A stretch of 56,223 nt of DNA, from the NCBI GenBank assembly GCA_019400425.1, contig JAFREE010000161.1:1-56223 (forward strand). The letters are read 5' to 3'. This document shows, piece after piece, positions 34,092-44,414 of the stretch; position 1 is the stretch's first letter; each line of letters begins with the position of its first letter. Made by a program: the position numbers and the translations under genes. Under the pieces are notes generated by a model. That model saw only the letters and a list, made by a program, of their open reading frames with translations. It had not been told where the DNA came from and made no database searches. The stretch is from Hymenochaete sp. R1 (taxonomy: Eukaryota; Basidiomycota; Agaricomycetes; Hymenochaetales; Hymenochaetaceae).

Positions 34092-35319
34092 GTGGGAGAA
34101 AGAAGTTCCGCATAAAGGAAAAGGTGCGGCGAGGCTTCGGTGCCAACGAAGGAACTGAATTGGAGGGAGTACTAGTGCTGTGTGTGGGCCAATCTTATTT
34201 ATTCCAGCTCATCAAATAGATGTTGTGAGCGATAGCATGAGAGAAATATGAAACGTGATGGTACAGTGTTGGTGAAGCTGTTCACCTGATCGACCTTCCT
34301 TGCCTCCCGGAGTCTTTCGAGTGAAGCGATAAGCGCGGGACGCGGTGAAATTGGAGTCGGACTGGTGCGTGTGTGTTGTGTGTTGTTTTGCGGGGTCGGC
34401 TGGCAGGAATGAGATGTGGCACTCTGTGGCGACGTGCCCCGCATTTTAGGCGAGATGAGAGGGGAGGCTGTCCCGGAGCAGCTGATGTACTTGATGGCAA
34501 CGTTGTTTTCTCCTTGAGTCCTCATGGGTATGCCTCAAGGCTCGAGTTCAGTCACAGTTCTCAGCTTCGAGGGGCTCGTCGTATCGATTGATACTCATAG
34601 TCCATAGTCAAGGTCTGGATACTCCTAAAAGTCTCGAGACCGGGATTATCACCATCATCATCTTGAATGTGAACACTCGGACTCGGGGGAGAGCTAAGAA
34701 GAGAGGCAGAAGCCGGAAGAGATCAGTATTAGTCAGCATTCAAACTGATTACGTGATTAAAAGTCCGACAGAGCTACAGCGGTGCATATAATAGGAGGTC
34801 GAAAACTTTCTAGGCGCGTTCCCCCACCTTTCCCCTTTCTCCACCTTAGACGGTCAGTATCCATTTCTTCCGGTCTTGTCGCTGCCCTTGTCCCTCGCTG
34901 TCCGTCGTTCATTCGCTGGCGGGTTGATGTTGATGGTAGTGTGTGGGTGTTATTGAGAGTCGTCGGTGGCAGATCATGAGTTGATGACGAGCAAGCGAAC
35001 GAATGAGCGACGGCAGATGGGAAGGCAGATGCGTGTGTTATCTTTGGTCACAGAATGTGTTGTGCTGACTTGACTCTTTGATTGGGCGCTTGAACAGGCT
35101 TTTTAGGCCAACTTAGACCGTTTTAGAGCGTCTCTTTGTTTCTTGTTCTTCCAAGCCCTAGTGGACCGACACGAGTTAGACTTACACTATACTCAGTCTT
35201 CGTATATCTTTCTGTTAGGTGAGCATACATGCACACATAAAATTTCCGTGTTGCCTTCGCTTACTGATGACGTTCATATTCAATTGTCACCTGGAACAGA
35301 CTCCATATCCACCCTCAAA
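34092..35319. promoter_or_regulatory. Upstream region and 5' UTR of the eEF3 gene
   Basis: About 1.2 kb without a recognisable gene. The left part holds the V-ATPase 3' UTR. A TATA-like CATATAATA lies near 34785, followed by a strongly C/T-rich tract at about 34806-34855. Close to the gene, a likely 5' UTR intron spans 35219-35299 (GTGAGC donor, CTGAT branch-like element, GGAACAG acceptor), ending 20 bp before the start codon. Confidence 0.5.
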
Positions 35320-38300
35320 ATGCCCGCTGCGACGTCCGTTGCCAACTCCACTTCCATCCCTTCGCCCGCTGACCTGAAAGCCTCCATGGCCAACCTCTCT
35401 CTCGACAGCAAAATTGACATTTCATCCCTCTTTGTCGCCGACAAAGCTGCCAGCGAGTCTGCCGCAGCCTCTCTCGTTGCTGTCGCTCAAAAGGAAGGCC
35501 CTTCAGGTCTCGCTGCCTCCGGTTTCGCCGATGCTGCCATCAAGGCACTTGCCGACAAAAAGAGTCCAGCTGTGCGTGAAAGCACGCCCAATGCTGTCTC
35601 CGCCATCATCTCTCAGGGCGCGATCAAGACGCTCGAGCCGACCTTTGTTAGCTCGGGTCTCTATGCTGCACTCCTCGAGACCTTTGCCGACAAGATGCCC
35701 GCCGTGAGGACATCTGCGATTGAAGCGGTGAAGTCGTACGTCACTGCTATGAACCCCTGGGCATGCTCCAGCGTGATGCCCGCGCTCCTGAATCAGATAA
35801 GAACTGCTGGTAAATGGCAAATTAAGACAGGTTGTTTGACGATCCTCAATCAACTCGTCGAGTCATGCGCCGAGCAGACTGCCAAGCTCATGCCTGACAT
35901 CGTCCCCGTCCTTTCCGAGGTCATCTGGGACACCAAGGCTGAGGTGAAGAAGGCGTCGCGGGATACGCTGACCAAGGCTTGCGCATTGGTTTCGAACAAA
36001 GACATAGAGCGCTTTATTCCGGCCCTTATTTCTGCTTTGATCAATCCGGTTGAGGAGGTGCCCAGCACCATTCAGCTCCTCTCCGCCACCACATTCGTTT
36101 CTGAGGTAGATTCCCCCACCCTTTCCCTAATGGTTCCGCTTCTGCAACGTGGTCTCAACGAAAAGCTTACTGCCACAAAGCGTAAGGTCGCCGTGTACGT
36201 TGTTTCTATGATTTCTGACATCCATTCGTAAGCTTATCCTCCTTCAGCATCATTGACAACATGTCCAAGCTCGTAGACTCTGCGACCACGGTTAGGCCTT
36301 TCCTACCAAAGTTGCTTCCCGGTCTTCTCAAGATCAAGGACACGATCGGTGACCCTGAAGCTCGTGGTGTCGTTGAGAAAGCGATTCAGACTCTCCGACA
36401 GATTGGTGAGGTCCCTACCGGTGATGGTACCGATCTGCCTCCTTTGAAGATCGCGGAACCTTCCCAACTCTCCTCGTCGTTGGTTTCCGTTGCGAAGAAG
36501 ATGAACGCTTCACCTGCACCTTCGACATCCGATGTCACTGTTCAATATATCGGTGTTCTCGCATCTGCCCTCGTCAACTTGAAAAACTTCGACAACGGCC
36601 AATGGCAATCCCTTACCCCTTTCCTTGCGTTCGTGACGAGCTCGCCTGAACCTGAAAAGATTGTTGCCGAGTACATGATCAAGTCCTCGACGATGGGTGA
36701 CGAAGAAGAGGGTGACAACGACGACGAGGAGGAAGGTGAAGACCTCTGTAACTGTCAATTCTCGCTCGCCTACGGTGCAAAGATTCTCCTCAACACCGCC
36801 ACACTTCGTCTTAAGCGTGGCCACCGCTACGGTCTCTGCGGTAAGAACGGTACCGGAAAGTCGACACTTATGCGCGCCATCACAAACGGCCAGGTCGAGG
36901 GCTTCCCGTCCCCCGATGAAGTCCGTACTTTCTACGTCGAGCACGATATCGATGGGAGCGAGGCCGACACGTCCGTCCTTCAGTTCATCATCTCCGACAA
37001 GCGCATCCAGGCAAATGAACAGGAGTGCATTGAGACTCTTGCGTCTGTCGGCTTCTCCGATGAGAGGCAAAAGCAGGCGATCGGTAGCCTTTCTGGAGGG
37101 TGGAAGATGAAGCTTGCCCTTGCGCGCGCTATGCTCTTCAAGGCCGACATCCTGCTCCTCGACGAGCCGACTAACCATTTGGATGTCCTCAACGTTGCTT
37201 GGCTCGAGGCGTATCTCACAAGCCTCACGACCTGCACGTCCATCATTGTTTCCCACGATTCTTCCTTCCTCAACAACACCATTACCGACGTCCTCCACCT
37301 CAACCGCTTCAAGCTTAGGCGCTACAAGGGTAACCTTGAGCACTTTGTCAAGGCTGTCCCCGAGGCGAAGAGCTACTACACACTCGAGGCTGCTGAAGAT
37401 TATACCTTCAAGTTCCCGGACCCGCCTCTTCTTGAAGGTGTCAAGACGAAGGAAAAGTCTTTGCTCAAGATGCGAAAGGCCGGCTATCAGTACCCGGGAA
37501 CGCCCGCACCCCAGCTCATTGACATCACGCTTCAAGTTTCGCTCTCCTCCCGTGTAGCCGTTCTCGGTCCCAACGGTTCCGGTAAATCGACGCTCGTCAA
37601 GTTGCTCGTTGGTGAGACGGAGACAGACATTGGTGAGGTCTGGAAGCACCCGAACTTGGTCATCGGTTACGTCGCCCAACATGCTTTCCACCACATCGAC
37701 AACCATTTGGACAAGACGCCGCTCGAGTACATGCTGTGGCGTTACCAGACTGGTGAGGACATGGAGGAAATGGGCAAGGTTACCCGCCAGATCTCCGAGG
37801 AGGAACACAAGAAGATGAAGGAGGGCGCGAACATCGTCGTTGAGGGCCAGAAGCGTGTCATTGACGAGATTATCACGCGTAAGAAGCTCAAGCAGTCTTA
37901 CGAGTACGAAGTGTCATTCAAGGGCATGTCGTCTTCCGAGAACATCTGGCTGCCGCGTGACGACCTTATCAAGCGTGGATTCGAGAAGAAGGTGTTAGAG
38001 GTCGATACCAGGGAAGCTCAGCGTCTTGGTCTCCTTCGCCCCCTTGTCCGTCGCGAAATCGAGAAGCACTTTGGCGACTTCGGTCTCGAGGCCGAGTTCG
38101 TCACTCACAACACGATGCGAGGTCTTTCTGGTGGTCAGAAGGTCAAGATTGTCCTTGGTGCTGCAACCTGGCGCCGGCCGCACGTCATTTGTATGGACGA
38201 GCCGACCAATTACCTCGACCGTGAGTCGCTCGCAGCGCTCATCCAGGCGCTCAAGACTTTCGAGGGTGGTGTGCTTATTATCACCCACAACCGTGACTTC

Positions 38301-38620
38301 TCCGAGTCCATCTGCAAGGAGTGAGTCCATGCATCGTTTCATCTGTGTATCATCTTTCTGACCGATTTGTTCTCAGAGTCTGGGCCATGCGTGACGGTCA
38401 TCTCGAGGCCTCTGGTCACAACTGGGTTGAGGGCCAGGGTGCCGGTCCACGCATTGACAAGAAGGATGACGACGAGGATCAGTATGACGCGATGGGCAAC
38501 AAGATCGAGAAGGCCAAGAAGGCGAAGAAGTTGACTGCTGCTGAGGCTCGTAAGGCGAAGAAGGCACGGATGGCGAGGAAAAAGGCGGGTTTGGACTCCG
38601 AGGGCGAAGACGACCTGTAA
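35320..38620 (+). CDS. TEF3: Translation elongation factor 3 (eEF3)
   Basis: Exons 35320-36194, 36248-38320, 38377-38620; about 1063 aa, close to the 1044-1055 aa of other fungal eEF3. eEF3 is the fungus-specific ABC-F ATPase that helps release deacylated tRNA from the ribosomal E site. Domains in order: N-terminal HEAT repeats (to about residue 320), four-helix linker, ABC1 with Walker A GKNGTGKSTL, signature LSGGWKMKLA and Walker B ILLLDEPTNHLD, and ABC2 with Walker A GPNGSGKSTL, a chromodomain-like insert, signature LSGGQKVKI and Walker B VICMDEPTNYLD. The basic, Lys/Ala-rich C-terminal tail that contacts the ribosome is present. Codons end mostly in C or G, far more biased than neighbouring genes, a mark of very high expression. 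The ATG at 35320 was chosen; the frame is open further upstream to 35143, but that part looks like 5' UTR interrupted by an intron. Confidence 0.98.
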
Positions 38621-39010
38621 ACGCGGTCTTTCCTTCGTTTCTCTGTTTCTTTCCTTTCCCTGTTCTCGTTCCTTTCTCTCTTTTCATTTCTTCATGTCGC
38701 TCTTCGTCTTTGTTCATATTTGCTTGTGCCTCTCACAACCCTCTCCCGGACCGCTTCTTCATTAATGGGGTTTGTTGTTCTGCTATCGCTTCTTCGATGT
38801 CTGTGCCTATACGTATTACCATGTGTCTCCTTTTGTATTGTCTACTGTCACTACAGCGTAATAATATTCGACCCGGGGGGTTTCTACCGATATCTTGTTG
38901 GTTGATTGCGAGAGTGACTTTCAGCTCATCGTGTGACAAGCATTCTTGTGACGTGATGCCGAACTTGTGCTCTAGTCACTTGTACCGTGACTCCTTGACA
39001 ATTGACCACC
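38621..39010. other. Intergenic region after eEF3
   Basis: A 390 bp T/C-rich stretch with the eEF3 3' UTR and the promoter of the next plus-strand gene. No gene is recognised. Confidence 0.45.
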
Positions 39011-41017
39011 ATGTCCTCGATGTTCCCCACCGTCTCGATGGAATCCGACCTCAATGCAAGCAAGAGCCCTGAAGGTTTGAATTGCTCGTCTCTGCTAACT
39101 GCTTTGCCTCAATTTCCGGCTTGTGTGGGCTCTCCATCCTTGACCGCTATGAGCGCGAATGCCACCTCTGCCGGGCCAGACAACGGTGGCATTGCAGACA
39201 ACACTGATCTTCTAGAAAGTCTGAAGCGTGCAAGACAAGAAATAGAGATGCTCAAAGCAATGGTACGCTCAAGCTGTATCGTACCAATAGTCTGGAATAA
39301 GAACTTACGCTACGCTTCTCTGCTTCGACGACTGTCAGGACCCCTTCCGCGCTGCTGAGATGGCCATTGAGCTCCAGGTGGAGAGGATGCGCACAGCAGA
39401 AGTAACGAGTACGCGGGACTCTGCCGTCCAGCGCCTCTCCTCCGCGTACGACTCGATCAAGGAGAAAGTCAACGTCATCGGTCAGCTGCAGAATGAGAAA
39501 GCGGATCTCGAGCTTCAGCTTGCGAGCGCGGAGAAACGCGTGATGGAAGCGACGGAGCAGGCGCGGATGGATGAACGGAGGAGGGCTGAGCTGGAGATCT
39601 CGCGGCTTCATGAACTTGTGAGGATGTTGAAGGAGGGCGGCACTGTGACGCTTCCCCAGGCGGAGGAGAAGCAGATGCCGATGCCGATGTCTGGGCTCGT
39701 AAGCCCGGCGGGGAGTTCGAGTGTTAGCACGCTAGTCTCTCCTGTTGAGGACCAGTCTTCCTTCGCAAAAGTTTGTGAAGGAAGTCTTTCTCCGGATCAG
39801 GTTTGTCTGCTCCAGATTACATCTTGGGAACTGCTCTTTGATCTTTTAATTAGCGCATCTTCCCGCTCTCAAACGGAATCGACTACGTACCTATTGGTCG
39901 TGCTCAAAGCGTCATGGGTCCAAATGGATCTTTTGCTGCACCGATACATGCTCCTCTGTTACGATTGCCTGATGCAATTTGTTCCCAAGTACCACAAATG
40001 GTATGGCACGTCGTTGAACGTCTTGGCTTCTGCTCACATCATTCCAGGATACGGTCGACCCAACTAAGGCGATCCAAGCTCGCAATGCCATTTTAGCTAC
40101 ATTGTCGATTCCGACTGGACTACCCGACGACGATCTCAATCCAATCATGATCCCACCCCCGTTCACTATCCACGAGTTTCTTGGGAACACGAGCGGAGTA
40201 AGCTTTTCATCAAGTTTTAAGGCCACTTAGCTATCTGAACTCATCGATTGAAAGTCTCTTAGGAACAGGTATGGTGGCACCCCGTAGTTGGAATTATGAT
40301 CGAATATTTGGCTGATGTTTTGTAGCCTCGCAGGCTATCGAACTTTCCACGAGAAGACGACCCGTTGGTGTCCTGAACGCGAAGAGCATGGATACTTCCT
40401 GACACCCCGCTTCAAGTGTTCGACAAAACCAAAAGTTCCAACTGCGCATACATGGAGTGAAATGGATCCCCGGAACAAGATGACGAGGCCGACTGGTAAG
40501 GATGGAACACTTTCGACGGTTTGTAGCTTATCGATTTTATTAGAGTGCTTCTACTTCCGCGAGAATAAATGGTACTATGCTGGCCAGTATATTTCCATCC
40601 CGCTTGGTGACTTCACCGTAAAAGAGTGGGAAATGTTGGACAACGAAGTGCGTAGAAAATTTTGATTTATTGGTACACTCGAGCTCAACGTTCTGCCAGA
40701 CTTCAGCGATGCTGATCAAAGATACTGTTGCTGCCCGCAAGAACACCTCTCCAACTGTGCATTTCGAAGTAGCTCAACTGTACTCAGCTGGAGCTTTGAA
40801 GATCTCGTGTATCGGACTGCAATGCGTGGGCTTCAATTCTGGACTATACCATATGATTCTCGAGCAAGCCGTCAAGTGCCGTCAAAATGGACTATGGAAG
40901 GGAGGCTGGACTGGCGGTGCTGACACTCCCTCAGGCTCTCACTCTGACAATGGCGAAAACTGGTCGTCTGGCGCTCCCAGTCCCGTCTATGCGTCATCTC
41001 CTTTCAACTTCAATTAG
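39011..41017 (+). CDS. DUF6697-like basidiomycete protein with coiled coil
   Basis: Exons 39011-39262, 39339-39800, 39854-40000, 40048-40197, 40255-40268, 40326-40495, 40544-40647, 40700-41017; about 538 aa. The N-terminal half has a long coiled coil at about residues 60-190 (LKRARQEIEMLKAM, ASAEKRVMEATEQARMDERR). The C-terminal half carries the conserved block I recall as DUF6697 in Agaricomycetes: TTRWCPEREEHGYFLTP, ECFYFRENKWYYAGQY, LIKDTVAARKNTSPTV, AGALKISCIGLQCVGFN. Its molecular role is unknown. A 14-nt microexon (TCTCTTAGGAACAG) is needed to join FLGNTSG to LAGYRTF in phase and yields SLRNS at the junction. The end is Ser/Gly-rich and probably disordered. The family name is from memory; the gene model is well supported by phase. 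Confidence 0.8.
40255..40268 (+). other. 14-nt microexon
   Basis: Flanked by GAAAG acceptor and GTATGG donor, between two 57-nt introns. Skipping it would break the frame before the conserved DUF6697 block. Confidence 0.55.
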
Positions 41018-42154
41018 GTAGCGAGCTACAACCTGATACCCTCAAGTTACATACCCCCAAGTCACCGAATACGCTCATAATCCCTGCGTTCTCTGAAGGA
41101 TTCCCATATAACTCTCAATCAAATTGCGCCTAACTCAGACTCCGATGATCTTTTTCTCAATTCATTCTCAATCCCATCGTGTCCGACAACGACTACTTTG
41201 CTCAATAGCGCTTGTACTTGGAATATCATACTCTCTTCGCTTGCGATTACTGTACGTTTCTCATGGTTCCTGCGAAACCTCATGCCGCTCTGTTCTTTTG
41301 AGCATCCATTCTCTTATTTGATCTCGTTCGTTCACCTTCCTTTTATCGTAGATGACTCCGACTCAAGTCAAAGACTGTAATAGAATAGACTACATTGCTT
41401 TATGTTAATGACAGGTGATACCATTTCTTCCAAGAAGATTCAATCCCATCGGACCTGCTTTCTTTCGAAGTGCTGCCCATTTCCGCCCGAAACAACCAAT
41501 AGAGCCAAGAGCTGCATCCATTCTCTGGAAATGTCGAGAGGACGCTTGGAGTTTGCATCGAGTATACTGCCACAACAACGCTCAGGAAAGAAGCAAGCCC
41601 CTTCGTTGTTACTCCCTCATTGTATATCTCTGACTCTTTGAAAATATGATGTCGCTTGGTCACAGAGTCACGCGAATAATACGTACCTTCACACTTTTTT
41701 CGATAAGTTTCTTCAAGAAATAATCATGGCTGGACCGCGAAGAAGTAAGCGACGATTGCTGCGGCACTTCTGTAGGCTTACTGAAGTCAATGTACACAGT
41801 ACTTCCGACAGGGGGGATAAAACATAGTAAAGTTTGACGAAGTGTTAGGGGATACCAATGAAAGGTTTGGGCCAAGCTTCGAGTCTGAAAACTACTTTAA
41901 ACCTTTAGTGTCTTGCAAGGATCACTCTCATGACGATGTTCAGCTCTCTGATTGGTAGTATACATGTACACAGTAGAACAAATTTAGGATGTACCTCGAA
42001 CCTTGCCTCAAAGCAGAGCAAACTTCCCACGATAATCGGGGACTGAATTTTGAAAAAATTAATTACGATTACGGCATCCCGCAGGCTGAATGACGATGAA
42101 CCTTTCGCTACTACGACGATTGTAACTGAACGTCGCGCAGTAAATCGCTCAGGC
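41018..42154. other. Intergenic region with possible 5' exons of the MYND gene
   Basis: About 1.1 kb. It contains a MYND-tail relic near 41526-41600. Two possible upstream coding exons of the following gene are seen at 41726-41744 (MAGPRR) and 41909-41954, joined by consensus sites in matching phase to an exon start at 42085. That extension is speculative because the implied introns are 130-165 nt. Confidence 0.3.
41526..41600 (+). pseudogene. Relic of a MYND zinc-finger tail
   Basis: One frame reads KCREDAWSLHRVYCHNNAQE, which matches the end of the MYND finger in the intact gene downstream (KCQKDAWALHRIYCETISRE). The first half of the finger, with its other cysteines, is not recognisable, and there are no flanking family sequences. 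It is probably the remains of a third copy. Confidence 0.55.
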
Positions 42155-44357
42155 ATGGACTCAGAACTTCGAAGACTTGGTATCCATCGGAAAGAAGTAA
42201 GTTTTACATTCACCTCTGTGTAGAGCACAAATTTTCTCAATAACTCCATGATTAGTGCCTACGACGAGCTCGGGAAGGAAACAATACAGAGCTGTCTACA
42301 ATTGCGGCGAACGCGAAATACTTCACGTTCTCCGATCTTCTACGTGTTGCGAAAACATGTATCACAAAGCAGGCCTCCCTGTCCCATTCCAAGCGTCTCA
42401 GAACCTCTATGTTTTCGGAAGAAGAAAGCGCCTTTGCAACTTCTTGCAACATCGTGTGCTCTGCTCTCACATCCCAAGATGGTGTGCTATTTTTGGAATC
42501 CGATATTAACACTGCGGAAATGATAGACGTTGCGATCCGCGCATGTCGAGCTCTGCAGCGATTGTATCTTATTTCTAGAGCCTCAGGAACATATATACCA
42601 CACAGGCACGTCAACGAAGCACTCTTAATGTTTCTTCGTGCCATCCCGTCACGGTCGATAATGAAGGTTGTGCAGGACTCGGCGTATATGTCATTGGTTG
42701 CTCTCGCTTGGGAAAAGCACTACAATGATCTCATCGAGGAAGAACTTATTCAGGCACTCAACCTCTTCGGGTTGTTTGTCGGAGAGGCGCAAGGTCCTCG
42801 AAGTCGGGTAAATTGTATCGAAGAAGTGGCACCGTTTCTGCGCGAACGCTTCAAAAATAATCGCGCCATCGCATTCAGCTATCATATCGCCATGGGAAGG
42901 ACTCTAAAGGCATTTCAACGAGACCCAAGAGATATCAAAAAACTTGTGATATGGGGTCAAATAGTCGGAATAGTCGCTCAAATTGCATCGGAGCCCAATC
43001 ACAGGCATAATCATCGACGAATCCGAAAGGTTTTTTTGCAAGACGGTGCGGTCGAAAACGTACTCGAAGGGTTCAAGGAGCTGCTGGAGGTCATTGCGTG
43101 CGTCGAAAGACGGAATGAACGTAACCTGGATAAAATTCTGCAAGTCACATTGCAGTTTCTACGGGTTGTTTTTGGCTCGGAGGACGGGGCAACCTGGATG
43201 TCTATTGCCTTGCGACTCGACCTATTGATATATCTTCGTCGCCTCGCGGAATTAATCGAATTTTTGCCATCATCCGTGCGTAAATTCTATTCAGAATGCT
43301 TGACAGAAGGCGTTGAGATCGCAATGCGGCGTGTCGACGTATTGGACGATATGTTTCAGTTTATGCTTGATCCATTGGTGAATCAGGGTCCAGGGTCTAC
43401 CGAGTGGAATAGCTTCGAGACAAGCTTCATCGCATGCACTCTTTTGAGGTGTTATAGATTTCTCGGAAGGGAACCAGCAATGATTTTGTGCGGAAATGTG
43501 AGTATTTCATTTTCGAAGAGTTTGATAGCATTTAACGAAATTCTTGGTTACCAGCCTTCGTGTACTACTCACGACAAACCAGACAACTTCAAAAAGTGCT
43601 CAAAGTGCAGGATCGTGCGTTACTGTTGTAGGAAATGTCAAAAAGATGCTTGGGCACTTCATCGAATTTATTGCGAGACCATTTCTCGGGAACGTGGTAA
43701 GCACTTTACCTGGCTCTAACTTGCTAGAAGGTAATCTCATTTATCGCAGATATAAATAGAGCGAGCCATAGAGAGCGAACGTTCTTTTGCGCGCTGACCG
43801 TGTTTTGGATATCAGCAGACAGATTTCTTCTAGCGGACTATGCCTCCGACAGGGGGAAGCAGATTTCAGACTTTGTTATGCGAATCAATGCTACCCAGCA
43901 CGGGAAGTTCGGAGCTCAGAGTGCTAGGGAAGTCACAGATGACAACGCATGGCATGGCGTTCATGCAATTGGGAGGCATGAACGAGAAGTCTTTTTAGCT
44001 CGTCGTAGACTCGGGTACAGGAGCCAGGTATTGTTGGAGATCAATCACCACGATGGTAGACATCGGGCCGCGCGCTTTCCGCAGACTGGAGCAGTGCTTT
44101 TCGCGACGATATTTTGGCCATGGCCACGAGTGCCGCTTCACCGTGCAATTGTCCCGGGTCTGGTGTTGAAGAATTACATAGAGGAGTTACGAAGGAACGC
44201 GCGCCTTGAGAAAGAGCGATTCGAAAGGGATTGGAATCACGATACGATCGCAGCAAAGCTTGGCGCAGTAATGGCAGACCTGGATGGAAGGGTTGGACCT
44301 GGATGCAACCCTGATGTGTACTGTAAAGTTCATGCCCACGACAGTGTCGAATTCTAG
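42155..44357 (+). CDS. MYND-type zinc-finger protein
   Basis: Exons 42155-42196, 42256-43497, 43555-43696, 43750-44357; about 677 aa from the ATG at 42155. The long N-terminal part is helical and armadillo-like in look (RALQRLYLISRASG, SAYMSLVALAWEKHYND, EDGATWMSIALRLDLLIYLR). The MYND zinc finger lies at about residues 432-470: CGNPSC is created at the splice junction, then KKCSKCRIVRYCCRKCQKDAW and HRIYC. The C-terminal part (EVFLARRRLGYRS, TIFWPWPRVPLH) is shared with the decayed neighbour. MYND fingers bind proline-rich peptides; this fungal family is numerous in mushrooms and mostly uncharacterised. The intron at 43498-43554 is 57 nt without a stop, so retention would insert 19 residues into the finger. 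The frame is open upstream of 42155 to about 42040, so extra 5' exons are possible. Confidence 0.8.
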
Positions 44358-44414
44358 CTAGTGGCGAGTATGGTTCAGAATTAGCACGAAATTTCGAGGT
44401 GCTTCGCCTTCAAC

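Noticed and set aside
35143..35319. In-frame N-terminal extension of eEF3 from an ATG at 35143
   Set aside because: The 59 extra residues do not resemble eEF3, and splice sites at 35219-35299 indicate an untranslated leader. The ATG at 35320 gives the usual family start.
36510..37808. 432-codon open frame on the minus strand opposite eEF3
   Set aside because: It is the exact antisense of the ABC domains. Strong codon bias in eEF3 removes antisense stops; the frame has no domain or splice logic of its own.
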